Positions 18,187-28,829 are shown, numbered from the stretch's first letter. The stretch: DNA of 64,000 nt from Nitrobacter sp051535235 (GCF_051535235.1 NZ_JBPPLZ010000005.1:124001-188000); one strand, 5' to 3'. Translations and numbers: made by a program. Notes: generated by a model not told the origin, from the letters alone.

Positions 18187-19677
18187 CTAATCGAGTTCCG
18201 CCGGCAATGGCTCCAGCACGTTGCCCTTGGGGTCCGCCACTACGTCGATCTCGAATGTTTCGACCGTCAGCGGGCCACGCTTGCGTTCGAGCGTTGCGAC
18301 CTTATCGATGTGATTGAAATACTGCGCGAGGCGTGGCCAGTTGTCCGATCCGTCATCGACATAAAGCAACCTGCCCGTGAGTTGGTCCGCGTCCGGCGGC
18401 GGCGCGTTGATCCAGCGGATGCGCTCGAAGTGCTGCGCGACGCATGTGCCCTTCGGCAGATAGAACCGAAGCCAGCTCGTCACGCCATACCCTTGAGCGA
18501 GCACGCAGCGCGCGCCGGCTTTGACGCGCAACGCCTCGATCTCGGCGGCAAGCTCGCGCCAGCCGACGCCGACGCTGCGCACGGAGGCGTCGCGCCGATA
18601 GCGGGAGAGAACGCCGGTGTTCACCTGCACCACCAGCGCCACCAGCATCGCAACGCCCACCGGCACCGCGCAGCGCCGGCAGAGATCGGCGAAACGCCGC
18701 CCGCGCTGCTGCCAGCGCGTGATATCGGACGCCACCGCCGCCGCGATCGCCAGCGCCGGGTAGACGGGTGCGAACCAGTTGGCCTCGACACGGCCGTGCA
18801 GAGAGTGCCAGACGAAATAAAGCACGAGCGTCCACACCGTCGCGCTGACCAGCACTCGCGCGGCTCGCGTACCCTCCTCCCGCTTCCACAAGGCAAACAA
18901 TCCCATCGCGGCGAGAGCGAATACCGGCGGCGTCGCGAAAACGATCTGCGTCGGGATCAGCTCGACGACATAGCGAAGGGTGAACTGGTCAACGCGCGCG
19001 CGGCCGAACTGCTTGGCGAAGGATGCCCAGTGATGATCGGCGTTCCACATGATAACCGGCGAAAAGATCGCGAGCGCGACCAGTCCGCCGAGATATGGCC
19101 ACGGCGAGCGCAGCCAGCGCCGCAGTTCAGGCACGACGAGCAGCCAGATCAGGATCACCGGACCGAAGAACAGCGCGGTGTATTTTGACAGCAGCGCCAC
19201 CCCCACAGCCGCGCCCACCGCGAGCCACCACGCGCCGCGTCCGCTCACAAGCAATTTGGCGAGACCCAGCAGCACGAAACTCGACGCCGCCATCAGCGGT
19301 GCGTCCGGCGTCACGATCACGGTGCCGGCCGCGACCATCAGCGTGACGTTAAGAAGAACGGTCGCCGATGCGGCCGCGCGCGCGTTGTCGAACAGCAGCA
19401 CAGTCGCGCGATAGACCGCGAAGCTCATCGGCAGCGCCAGCAGGATCGACACGAGCCGAACGCCGAACTCGGTATCGCCGGCGAGCATGGTGCCAAGGCG
19501 GATCACGACCGCCACCAGCGGCGGATGATCGTAATAGCCGCCGGCCAGATGCTTCGACCACGTCCAGTAATAGGCTTCGTCGAACGTGAGCGGCGTCAGC
19601 GCCGCGCAAACGAGTCTCAACCATACCAGCGCAAGGACCGTGACAACAACGGCGCGGACGGTCCGCGTCTCGGTCAT
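18187..19677 (-). CDS. GT39-type membrane glycosyltransferase (ArnT/PMT-like)
   Basis: A 496-residue polytopic membrane protein of the dolichyl-phosphate-mannose/ArnT (PMT_2) superfamily, which moves a sugar from a polyprenyl-phosphate carrier to lipid A, protein or another acceptor on the periplasmic face. The first-loop acidic motif TFDEAYYWTWSKHL and the HPPLVAVVIRLGT segment are typical, followed by about ten helices and a C-terminal soluble domain. The GT2-GtrA gene upstream (7-base gap) would make the lipid-linked sugar donor, so both form one operon. Confidence 0.88.
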   Translation of the reverse strand: MTETRTVRAVVVTVLALVWLRLVCAALTPLTFDEAYYWTWSKHLAGGYYDHPPLVAVVIRLGTMLAGDTEFGVRLVSILLALPMSFAVYRATVLLFDNARAAASATVLLNVTLMVAAGTVIVTPDAPLMAASSFVLLGLAKLLVSGRGAWWLAVGAAVGVALLSKYTALFFGPVILIWLLVVPELRRWLRSPWPYLGGLVALAIFSPVIMWNADHHWASFAKQFGRARVDQFTLRYVVELIPTQIVFATPPVFALAAMGLFALWKREEGTRAARVLVSATVWTLVLYFVWHSLHGRVEANWFAPVYPALAIAAAVASDITRWQQRGRRFADLCRRCAVPVGVAMLVALVVQVNTGVLSRYRRDASVRSVGVGWRELAAEIEALRVKAGARCVLAQGYGVTSWLRFYLPKGTCVAQHFERIRWINAPPPDADQLTGRLLYVDDGSDNWPRLAQYFNHIDKVATLERKRGPLTVETFEIDVVADPKGNVLEPLPAELD

Positions 19678-19684
19678 CGCCGTG

Positions 19685-20815
19685 CTATCGTCTGCGCCAG
19701 ACGAACAGGCTGGACACCGCGTAATTCCAGACCACGCCCATCAGCGCGCCGGCAGCGCCCGCCAGCCACCAGATCGGCTCCTGATCGTAGACCGAGAATG
19801 CGACGCCGACATTGGCGAGCAGGCCGACGCTGCACACCAGGTAGAAAACAAGAAGCCCGCGCAGGATCCCGAACCCTTTCAGGCGCTGGTCGCGATAGGT
19901 CAGGAAATTGTTGAGCAGGAAATTGCTGGTCATCGCCAGGACCGCGCCAAAGGCCTGCGAATGCGGGAACGGCCATCGCAACGCGTCAAGCGCAACGAGC
20001 AGGCCGACGAAATGCACGACGACGCCGACCGATCCGACCAGTGCGAACAACAGGAACCGTAACGACACCGCGTCGCGCGTCAGCTTCGCCAGCACGAGGC
20101 CGAGGAAGTCCAGTGCGACCATCGAATCCAGCTTGCTTTCTCCGTGCATCCGCGAACCGAAGGTGAAAGGAATTTCCGTGATGCGCAGTTGACCGTGCGC
20201 AGTGGCGATCACGTCGAGCAGGATCTTGAATCCCTGGATCGAAAGCTCAGGCGCAAGCTGTTCGAAGCGGTCGCGGCGGATCATGAAAAAGCCGCTCATG
20301 GGGTCGGCGACCTCGACGCGCAGCAGCTTTCTTGCAACCGAGGTTGCGAGCATGCTGAATCCGGCGCGCTGCCTGTCGAAGCTGTCGGCACTGCCACCTT
20401 CAATGTAACGGCTGCCGACGACGAGGTCGGCGACGCCGTCTTCCAGAAGCGCGAGCATCTTCGGCAACCGGGTTTCATCGTGCTGAAGATCGGCATCCAT
20501 TACCGCAGCGCACGGCGCACTCGAAGCCAGAATGCCCTCGATGCAGGCGCCCGACAGGCCGCGCCTCCCGATCCGCCTGATGCAGCGTACGCGCGGATCG
20601 CTCGCGGCCAGTTTCCGCAGTACCGCGGAGGTGCCGTCGGGCGAATTGTCATCGACATAGATGACTTCCCACGCAATTCCCGCCAGCGCGGTGGACAGCT
20701 TGCGGTACAGCGCGACGACGTTGTCGCGCTCGTTGAAGGTCGGCACGACGACGGAAAGCCGGGGCGTCATGCTGGCTGTCAGGTCGACCGGATCCGGTCT
20801 GATGGCTTCATTCAT
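19685..20815 (-). CDS. GT2 polyprenyl-phosphate glycosyltransferase fused to GtrA
   Basis: A 376-residue fusion. Residues 18-240 are a DPM1-like family 2 glycosyltransferase with VVVPTFNERDNV, VDDNSPDGTS and the metal-binding MDADLQHDE. The part after about 245 has four membrane helices of the GtrA family (FLLFALVGSVGVVVHFVG; LTYRDQRLKGFG). The enzyme probably loads a nucleotide sugar onto undecaprenyl phosphate, and the GtrA part may help flip it. ATG 20815 is used; M16 is a possible later start. First gene of the operon with the GT39 gene. Confidence 0.92.
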   Translation of the reverse strand: MNEAIRPDPVDLTASMTPRLSVVVPTFNERDNVVALYRKLSTALAGIAWEVIYVDDNSPDGTSAVLRKLAASDPRVRCIRRIGRRGLSGACIEGILASSAPCAAVMDADLQHDETRLPKMLALLEDGVADLVVGSRYIEGGSADSFDRQRAGFSMLATSVARKLLRVEVADPMSGFFMIRRDRFEQLAPELSIQGFKILLDVIATAHGQLRITEIPFTFGSRMHGESKLDSMVALDFLGLVLAKLTRDAVSLRFLLFALVGSVGVVVHFVGLLVALDALRWPFPHSQAFGAVLAMTSNFLLNNFLTYRDQRLKGFGILRGLLVFYLVCSVGLLANVGVAFSVYDQEPIWWLAGAAGALMGVVWNYAVSSLFVWRRR

Positions 20816-21104
20816 GGCGCCAGCATATATCCGTGGCGGCCGCGGATGCCAAGGCGACGGGAATCAAGGCGACCGGCGTCAGGACAGCCGAATCAGCGCT
20901 GTCTCGACATCTTCCAAAAGCCGAAAATGTATGGAAATCAGGCTGAACGCCAATAACCGGAACAACAACGACCACGAACAACAGGGCGCGCGTACATCCG
21001 GCGCAGCCGAGTTATCCCGTGGTCGTTCCGGCGATGGAGCGGGCTTCGACATCGCCGTTGGTACTGAGATAGGTACGGCCGTAACATTCGCAAGGGGATG
21101 TCAG

Positions 21105-21908
21105 ATGGCAGGCAAGGCAGGCAGGATCTACATCGGCATCGGCGGCTGGACCTTCGCGCCGTGGCGCGGCGTTTTCTATCCGGACAAGCTGGCGCAGGCG
21201 AAAGAGCTCGCCTACGCCGCCTCGAAACTCACCTCGATCGAGATCAACGGCACGTATTACGGGTCGCAGAAGCCGGAAAGCTTTCGCAAATGGGCGCGCG
21301 AGGTGCCCGACGGCTTTGTGTTCTCGCTCAAAGGGCCGCGCTTCGCCACCAATCGGCGCGTACTGGCCGAGGCCGGCGATTCGGTGAAACGTTTTTATGA
21401 TTCCGGCGTGCTGGAACTGGGCGACCGTCTTGGACCGGTGCTGTGGCAGTTCGCCCCGACCAAGACGTTCGACGAAGCCGATTTCGGCAAGTTCCTGGAG
21501 CTGTTGCCGCGAAAGCTGGAAGGGCGCGCGCTGCGGCATGTGGTCGAAGTCCGCCACGACAGCTTTTGCACGCCGGCGTTCATCGCGCTGCTGCGGCAAT
21601 TCGAAGTTCCCGTGGTTTTCGCCGAGCACGGCAAATATCCGGCGATCGCCGACGTCGTTGCGGATTTCATCTATGCCCGCCTGCAGAAGGGAAGCGACGA
21701 CATCGAGACCTGTTATCCATTCAAACAACTCGACGCCTGGGCCGAGCGGTTTCGGACCTGGGCCGCGGGCGGCGAGCCGGACGACCTGCCCCGCATCGAC
21801 ACTGCCAGGCCGAAGAAAACGCCGCGCGACGTCTTCGCCTATGTGATCCATGAAGGCAAGGTACGCGCACCCTCAGGCGCCATGGAGCTGATCGAACGCG
21901 TCAGGTGA
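21105..21908 (+). CDS. DUF72 family protein (YecE-like)
   Basis: A 267-residue soluble TIM-barrel-like DUF72 protein. Characteristic segments are IGIGGWTFAPWRG at the N-terminus, IEINGTYYGSQKPESFRKW, FSLKGPRFATNRR, LWQFAPTKTFD and EVRHDSF. The biochemical function is unknown across the family. ATG 21105 follows AAGGGGATGTCAG; the long upstream extension has no family similarity. It is followed 14 bases later by a DUF488 gene, a pairing I recall as recurrent in bacteria. Confidence 0.92.
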   Translation: MAGKAGRIYIGIGGWTFAPWRGVFYPDKLAQAKELAYAASKLTSIEINGTYYGSQKPESFRKWAREVPDGFVFSLKGPRFATNRRVLAEAGDSVKRFYDSGVLELGDRLGPVLWQFAPTKTFDEADFGKFLELLPRKLEGRALRHVVEVRHDSFCTPAFIALLRQFEVPVVFAEHGKYPAIADVVADFIYARLQKGSDDIETCYPFKQLDAWAERFRTWAAGGEPDDLPRIDTARPKKTPRDVFAYVIHEGKVRAPSGAMELIERVR

Positions 21909-21922
21909 CGGGAGAATACGAC

Positions 21923-22381
21923 ATGACGGCGGAGAGCCGGCTCTTCACCATTGGCTATGAGCAGATGCCAGCAAGCGCCGTGCTGGACGAACTGGAACGG
22001 GCCGGCGTCAGGCTGCTGGTCGATGTCCGCGCCGTGACATCGTCGCGCCGTCCCGGCCTTTCAAAGAACCAGCTCGCCACGAACCTCCACAGCCGCGGCA
22101 TCACCTATCGGCACCTGCGCGGACTTGGGACGCCGAAGCAGGGCCGGCTGGCCCGGCGGCGCGGCAAGTTCGACGTGCTGCATGACATCTACACAGCACA
22201 TCTGAAGACACCGCAGGCGCGCGAGGAACTGGACGAACTCTCAGCGCTCGTTAAGCAAGCCGGGCCGGTCTGCATTCTCTGCTATGAGCGCGATCATCAG
22301 CATTGCCACCGCCGCTGGATCGCCGAGGTCATCACCGAGCGCACGGGTGCCAGGGTCGAGAACCTGGTGGCCCGTTTCTAG
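21923..22381 (+). CDS. DUF488 family protein
   Basis: A 152-residue protein with the DUF488 signatures FTIGYEQMPASAVLDEL, LLVDVRAVTSSRRPGLSK and the C-terminal cysteine/histidine motif CILCYERDHQHCHRRWIAEVI, which looks like a metal or catalytic site. The function is unknown. ATG 21923 has GGGAGAATACGAC in front; a GTG at 21905 is possible. Its TAG stop coincides with the first bases of a dispersed repeat element. Confidence 0.9.
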   Translation: MTAESRLFTIGYEQMPASAVLDELERAGVRLLVDVRAVTSSRRPGLSKNQLATNLHSRGITYRHLRGLGTPKQGRLARRRGKFDVLHDIYTAHLKTPQAREELDELSALVKQAGPVCILCYERDHQHCHRRWIAEVITERTGARVENLVARF

Positions 22382-22441
22382 CATTTCGCATCTAAAACCA
22401 AAACCTGGAGCCGCGTCTGATTCCATCAGAAGTAGGCTCTG
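22379..22441 (+). repeat. Dispersed palindromic element, family A partial copy 2
   Basis: It begins CTAGCATTTCGC at the DUF488 stop and ends in the shared hairpin region GGAGCCGCGTCTGATTCCATCAGAAG. It corresponds to the distal half of the copies at 2563-2683 and 41575-41680. Confidence 0.6.
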
Positions 22442-22537
22442 GCCATGTGGAAGTTCGCTCATTGTTCCCTTACGCGCCCTCGCAGCCGCCTGCTATCAGT
22501 AGTTGTACGGATGGGCATTCGGGCTTCGGGGGGCTCA

Positions 22538-23290
22538 GTGCGTTGGGAAAAGCGCGCAATAGCTTTGGCCGCCGCGCTGGCCTGCACGGTGACGGATGGG
22601 CCATTGGCCCAGCCTGCAGCCGGTCCGCCGTTGGCCGATACGCTCGTCGGCGGCTCTAAACCCGAACGTTTCCTGTTTTTCAGCGGTGTCGATCTCTGGC
22701 GCAACGGCCAGGCCGGCTATGCAGGGATGCTGCTGGCGCCGCAAGGCGGCCTGAATAACGACGGCTTCCTCGTCCGCCTGTTCATGTCCGACGATTTCGA
22801 GCGCTACGATACGCCGGCGCAGCGCTTCACCACCAACATCTTCCGCGCGTCGGTCCTGCCGGGATGGCGCGTCAAGCGCGGCAATGTCGAGATCAAGATA
22901 TTCGCCGGACCGGCCGTCGAAAGCCATGCCTTGAAGCCCGACATCCCGACCGACAAGCTGCGCGGCAGCCACTTCGGCGCTCGCATCGCGACCGAGTTAT
23001 GGTGGGAGCCCATGCCCGCGATAATGGTGGCGGCGGCCGCCTCGGCCACGACGATCGGATCGGGATACAGCGCTCGCGCGGCGGCGGGCTGGCGCCTGCT
23101 CGATCGATTCTGGATCGGGCCTGAAATCTCCGCATCCGCCGACGAGTATTCCACCCAGTACCGGATCGGCGCGCACCTCACGGGTTTCAAGACCGGACCG
23201 GCGGAATGGTCGGTCGGCGCCGGCTTCCTTGAGGACAGCTTCGACCGAAGCGGCGTTTACGGCCGGATCGGCGTTCTGCTCCGCCGGTGA
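22538..23290 (+). CDS. BcsS-like cellulose biosynthesis protein
   Basis: A 250-residue exported protein similar to BcsS, a protein found with some alphaproteobacterial cellulose genes. A signal peptide (MRWEKRAIALAAALA, then VTDGPLAQPA) is followed by a beta-rich domain with FFSGVDLWRNGQAGYAGMLLAP, LPGWRVKRGNVEIKIFAGPAVE and GPEISASADEYSTQYRIGAHLTG split across the second half, consistent with an outer-membrane barrel. GTG 22538 is chosen because GGGGGG precedes it and the signal peptide starts there; ATG 22511 is an alternative. No bcsA or bcsB lies nearby. Confidence 0.75.
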   Translation: MRWEKRAIALAAALACTVTDGPLAQPAAGPPLADTLVGGSKPERFLFFSGVDLWRNGQAGYAGMLLAPQGGLNNDGFLVRLFMSDDFERYDTPAQRFTTNIFRASVLPGWRVKRGNVEIKIFAGPAVESHALKPDIPTDKLRGSHFGARIATELWWEPMPAIMVAAAASATTIGSGYSARAAAGWRLLDRFWIGPEISASADEYSTQYRIGAHLTGFKTGPAEWSVGAGFLEDSFDRSGVYGRIGVLLRR

Positions 23291-23321
23291 AGCTCCGAAA
23301 ACGCCGTCCCGCGCCTCCTCC

Positions 23322-23422
23322 AGAGTCTGTTTCAACTGCGTTGAATCAGACTCGTCACTTATCTTTTTGATTGAGCATGATCCTTCCCGAAAACCGGTTT
23401 CCACTTTTCGGGATCATGCTCT
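23322..23422 (-). repeat. Dispersed palindromic element, family C copy 1
   Basis: Two hairpins: a 32-base imperfect stem AGTCTG...CAGACT (23322-23353) and a larger one from GAGCATGATC (23373-23382) to GATCATGCTC (23412-23421), with CCGAAAA/TTTTCGG pairing inside. On the minus strand it begins at the TAG stop of the ABC permease gene and could end its transcript. Copies lie at 42884-42985 and 55822-55937. Confidence 0.75.
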
Positions 23423-24578
23423 AATCCAGCGTGCGGCGGAATCGCGTCACCGCGATCACCATGGCCACCAGCATCAGCGCCAGCAATGCGAGCGTGTCGT
23501 ACTGCAGGTTTTGCAGCGTGGCGCCCTTCAGCATGATGGCGCGGACGATCCGGATATAATGCGTCAGCGGCAGGGCTTCACCGATGTACTGCGCCCAGAC
23601 CGGCATGCCGGCGAACGGAAACATGAAGCCGGACAGCAGGATGCTCGGCAGGAAGAACATCATCGACATCTGCATCGCCTGGAGCTGGTTCTGCACGATG
23701 GTCGAGAACGTGTATCCAACGGCAAGATTGGTCGTGATGAACAGCGTCGACAGCAAGGCCAGCAGCGTCAGGCTTCCCTCGATGGGAACGCCGAACAGCA
23801 GCGCCCCGATGCCGATGATCAACGCCGCCTGGATGAATCCCACCAGCACGTAGGGCAGGATCTTGCCGATCATCACCTCGACCGGTGTGATCGGCATCGA
23901 CAGCAGGCTTTCCATGGTGCCCCGCTCGATCTCGCGCGTGACCGACAAGGCCGTGAAGATCAGCATGGTCATGGTGAGGATGGTGCCGACAAGCCCGGGC
24001 ACGATGTTCAGCCGCGAGGACGCCGCGGGATTGTAACGCGCATGCGCACGGATTTCGAATGGCGGATCGGGTGGATTGCCGATGAACAGATCGTGCGCGA
24101 GCGCGGTCTGCACGATCGGGCCGAGCGCACCCAGCGCGGAGCCGGCGGCGACGGGATCGGTGGCATCGGCGGCAACGAGCAACGCCGGACGGTCACCACG
24201 CCGCACGCCGCGCTCAAAGCCGCGCGGAATCTCGACCCCGAACAGCACCTTGCCCGACTTCAGCAGATTGTCGAAGGTATCGACGTCATGCACCTCCTGC
24301 GTGAAGCGGAAATAAGACGTGTTCTCCAGCGCCTTTAGAATCGAGCGCGCGAGATCGCTATCCTCCTGAATCAGGACCGCGGTGGGCAGATGGCGCGGCG
24401 TGGTGTTGATGGCATAGCCGAACAGCAGAAGCTGCATCACCGGAATCATCACGATCATCGCGAACGAGACGCGATCACGCCGAAGCTGGATGAACTCTTT
24501 CACCAGCATCGCGTAGCTGCGCCGCCAGAAACCGAACGGCATCTCCCTTTCAGCGGAATGGTCGTCCGTGGCGCTCAT
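23421..24578 (-). CDS. ABC-2 type transporter permease (YbhS/YbhR-like)
   Basis: A 385-residue permease with the ABC-2 layout: an N-terminal helix after LVKEFIQLRRDRVSFAMIVM, a large periplasmic loop (about 50-180) and five C-terminal helices. The characteristic REIERGTMESLLSMPI and GYTFSTIVQNQLQAMQ segments lie between them. It probably works with the preceding ATPase and HlyD lipoprotein in drug or lipid export. ATG 24578 overlaps the ATPase stop as ATGA, so translation is coupled. Only one permease gene is present, so it may act as a homodimer. Confidence 0.93.
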   Translation of the reverse strand: MSATDDHSAEREMPFGFWRRSYAMLVKEFIQLRRDRVSFAMIVMIPVMQLLLFGYAINTTPRHLPTAVLIQEDSDLARSILKALENTSYFRFTQEVHDVDTFDNLLKSGKVLFGVEIPRGFERGVRRGDRPALLVAADATDPVAAGSALGALGPIVQTALAHDLFIGNPPDPPFEIRAHARYNPAASSRLNIVPGLVGTILTMTMLIFTALSVTREIERGTMESLLSMPITPVEVMIGKILPYVLVGFIQAALIIGIGALLFGVPIEGSLTLLALLSTLFITTNLAVGYTFSTIVQNQLQAMQMSMMFFLPSILLSGFMFPFAGMPVWAQYIGEALPLTHYIRIVRAIMLKGATLQNLQYDTLALLALMLVAMVIAVTRFRRTLD

Positions 24579-25519
24579 TGAAAATTGTCCCTGGAGCGAC
24601 TCATGAGTTCGATGAACACGTCTTCCAGCGACGGCTCGCTCTGCTGCCAATGCAGATCGCCACGCCCGCGATACGGCGCGATCGTGGCTTCGAGCGCGGC
24701 CTTGTCGCGGCCGGAAACATGCAGGCTGGTGCCGAACGGCGCGGCCATGTCGATGCCCGGCTTGCCTGCGAGTTCGGCCGACAACTCGTTGATGTCGCCG
24801 CCCGAGACCGTATAGGTGGTCAGCGCCGACCTTGCGATGACCTCTTCCACCGTCCCATGCACAAGCAGGTGGCCGTAGGCGATGTAGGCGATCTCGTGAC
24901 AGCGTTCGGCCTCGTCCATGTAGTGCGTCGAGACCAGTACCGTCAGGCCATCCGCGGCCAGCGCATGTATCTCGTTCCAGAACTCGCGTCGCGCCTTGGG
25001 ATCGACGCCGGCGGTGGGCTCGTCGAGCAAAAGCAGTTGGGGATTCGGCAGCGTGCAGGCCCCGAGCGCGAGGCGCTGCTTCCAGCCACCGGACAATTCG
25101 CCCGCGAGCTGCTCCTCGCGGCCATTGAGACCGAGCCGTTTGATCATGGCCATCGCCGCGCGCGGCGCATCACGCATGCCATAGAGCCGTGCGACGAACT
25201 CCAGGTTCTCGCGCACCGACAGGTCCTGATACAGGCTGAAGCGCTGGGTCATGTAGCCGACCCGGCGCTTGATCTTGTCCGCGTCGCGGCGGATGTCATA
25301 GCCGAGGCAGGTGCCCTCGCCGCTATCCGGCGTCAGCAGTCCGCAAAGCATGCGGATGGTGGTGGTCTTGCCCGAACCATTGGGACCAAGGAAGCCGTAG
25401 ATCATTCCGCGCTTCACTTGCATGGACAGATCGTGCACGACCTCGCGACCCTTGAACGACTTCGACAGGCCGGAAACCTCGATCGCGATGTCGGATGCTT
25501 TCATGGCTGCCTGGCTCAT
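24575..25519 (-). CDS. ABC transporter ATP-binding protein
   Basis: A 314-residue ATPase energising the downstream ABC-2 permease. Walker A is GPNGSGKTTT (45-54), the Q-loop YMTQRFSLYQDLSV, the signature LSGGWKQRLALG, Walker B LLLLDEPTAGVD and the switch histidine in STHYMDEAERC. The C-terminal ~90 residues (from TYTVSGGDINEL) form an added regulatory domain like that in related export ATPases. It starts 10 bases after the HlyD gene. Confidence 0.95.
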   Translation of the reverse strand: MSQAAMKASDIAIEVSGLSKSFKGREVVHDLSMQVKRGMIYGFLGPNGSGKTTTIRMLCGLLTPDSGEGTCLGYDIRRDADKIKRRVGYMTQRFSLYQDLSVRENLEFVARLYGMRDAPRAAMAMIKRLGLNGREEQLAGELSGGWKQRLALGACTLPNPQLLLLDEPTAGVDPKARREFWNEIHALAADGLTVLVSTHYMDEAERCHEIAYIAYGHLLVHGTVEEVIARSALTTYTVSGGDINELSAELAGKPGIDMAAPFGTSLHVSGRDKAALEATIAPYRGRGDLHWQQSEPSLEDVFIELMSRSRDNFQ

Positions 25520-25529
25520 GGCGCAACCC

Positions 25530-26303
25530 TCAGTTTGTCGCGGCGTCGAGATGAACGCTGACCGGCTGGCCGACGCGGAGACTGTCCGGCCTGCTGGGCC
25601 GCGCCTGAATCAGGAACACCAGCTTGTTGCGCTCATCGAGACTGTAGATCACCGGCGGCGTGTATTCGGCCTGGGTGGCGACGAAATAAATCTTTGCCGT
25701 CAGGTCGGGCGCACAGTTGTCGCAGGTGATGCGGACCTCCTGCCCGATCTTGAGTTTCGGCAAATCGGGTTCCGGCACAAAAAACCGGATCTTCATGTTG
25801 CCCGGCGGCATGATCGACAGCACCGGCCGTTGCGCCGGCACCATCTCGCCTTCACGAAAATAGATTTGCTGGATAGTCCCTGCGACCGGCGCAAAACCCC
25901 TGCGGCGCGCCAGCCGCGTTTCCGAAGTGTTGACCCGCGCTTCGGCGACACGCAGCGCCGAAACGGCGGAGTCCAATGTCGCCTGCGTGCCCGCCCCGGT
26001 TTTCCTCAGCGAGGCCGCGCGGTCATAAGTCTGCTGCGCATTCGCCAGCGTCGCCTTGTTCTGATTGTGATCGGCCTGCTGCAGGTCGTCGTCGACCGAA
26101 TAGAGTAGGTCGCCGACCTCGACAGCGTCGCCTTCGCGCACATTCAGTCTGGTGACGCGGCCGCTCTCGTCGGGGCTGACAAAAATCATGTCGGCCTCGA
26201 CCCAGCCCTGATAACCCGGCGGCGACTTCGGACCACAGCCGGCAACGAGAACCGTCAACGCCAACACGGCGCCGGCACGCACGATGAAGCGCAGCGGGGT
26301 CAT
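25530..26303 (-). CDS. HlyD-type periplasmic adaptor lipoprotein
   Basis: A 257-residue membrane fusion protein. The N-terminus has a lipobox VLVAGC with the acyl-accepting C23, so it is probably anchored in the inner membrane facing the periplasm. Then come the first lipoyl half (GRVTRLNVREGDAVEVGDLL), a helical hairpin (about 90-150), the second half (FAPVAGTIQQIYFREGEMV) and a beta-barrel domain. It would link the ABC exporter to the outer membrane. ATG 26303 overlaps the tetR stop (ATGA). Confidence 0.93.
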   Translation of the reverse strand: MTPLRFIVRAGAVLALTVLVAGCGPKSPPGYQGWVEADMIFVSPDESGRVTRLNVREGDAVEVGDLLYSVDDDLQQADHNQNKATLANAQQTYDRAASLRKTGAGTQATLDSAVSALRVAEARVNTSETRLARRRGFAPVAGTIQQIYFREGEMVPAQRPVLSIMPPGNMKIRFFVPEPDLPKLKIGQEVRITCDNCAPDLTAKIYFVATQAEYTPPVIYSLDERNKLVFLIQARPSRPDSLRVGQPVSVHLDAATN

Positions 26304-27022
26304 GACACTCTCCGTTCGCCAAAGATCAGATCGAGATGGACCTTCAGCATCGCCACGGCATCGAGCGGCGCATACCGGCCGAACAGGCCCTGCCACATCA
26401 CGGCGACAAGGGCGGGCGCAACGACGATCTGGGGAAATTCGGCAAGGCGCTCATTGTTGATCTCTCCGCGTGCGATACCGCTCTCGATCAGTTTGCGCAT
26501 GGCCGCGAGGCCGCGCGAAACGACCTCACGAAAGTAGAAATCGGCGAGCGACGGAAAGCGGGCGCCCTCCGCGACGATCAGGCGAACGATATCGCCGCGC
26601 TTGGTCTCGGCGATCTCGCGCACGAAAGCCTCGGCGAAGCGTTCCAGGATTTCGCGCACCGATCCACCGGCGGCGGGCGCGGCCGCAAGGTTTCCAATCA
26701 GCGGCACGAGCGCCGTTCTCACCAGTTCCTGGAACAGCGCCTCCTTGTCCTTGAAGTGCAGATAGATCGTGCCTTTGGCGACTCCGGCGCGCCTGGCGAC
26801 GTCGTCCAGGCGGGTGGCCGCGAAACCGCGCGCGGTGAATTCATCGAGGCCCGCCGCGATGATCGCCTCCCGCCGCTGCGCCGCGCGCGCCGCACGGTTC
26901 GGAGGCTTGGCGGCCCTGCCAGTCTGCGCGGACGCCGCACCACTCGCCGTGCCTGCACCTGTCCGAGTTTTGACAGAGCTTGCAGTTGCGATTTTTCGTG
27001 GTTTTGCTTTTGCAGCTTTCAT
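26300..27022 (-). CDS. TetR family transcriptional repressor of the efflux operon
   Basis: A 240-residue regulator with an unusually long basic N-terminal extension (first ~45 residues, rich in Ala, Lys, Arg, Pro) before the TetR helix-turn-helix REAIIAAGLDEFTARGFAATRLDDVARRAGVAKGTIYLHFKDKEAL split by one helix turn at about residues 50-95. The C-terminal ligand domain is helical. As first gene of the tetR-hlyD-ATPase-permease operon with a palindrome 8 bases upstream of its start, it very likely represses its own operon until a ligand binds. Confidence 0.93.
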   Translation of the reverse strand: MKAAKAKPRKIATASSVKTRTGAGTASGAASAQTGRAAKPPNRAARAAQRREAIIAAGLDEFTARGFAATRLDDVARRAGVAKGTIYLHFKDKEALFQELVRTALVPLIGNLAAAPAAGGSVREILERFAEAFVREIAETKRGDIVRLIVAEGARFPSLADFYFREVVSRGLAAMRKLIESGIARGEINNERLAEFPQIVVAPALVAVMWQGLFGRYAPLDAVAMLKVHLDLIFGERRVS

Positions 27023-27029
27023 GGGTACA

Positions 27030-27055
27030 AATATGACTGACTAGTCAGTCATATT
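27030..27055. promoter_or_regulatory. Perfect 26-bp palindrome, likely TetR operator
   Basis: AATATGACTGACT followed by its exact complement AGTCAGTCATATT, centred between 27042 and 27043. The 8-base gap to the tetR start means repressor binding would block the promoter or translation start. Two TGACTGACT/AGTCAGTCA half-sites fit the usual TetR dimer footprint. Confidence 0.85.
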
Positions 27056-27224
27056 CAAGATGGGGCGTTTTACACGAGCGGTCAATCCGCCGTGATGGCA
27101 ATTATCTCCCTGTATCGTCGAGTGAATTTCAGGCGCGGCCCTGCAGCGTCCTGCCTGAATATCTCCTCGGGATCTGGCGGAAATCGCAGGCTTACCGCGG
27201 CATGGGCTGCTTCGGGAGGCGCGA

Positions 27225-28825
<1,601 letters not shown>

Positions 28826-28829
<4 letters not shown>

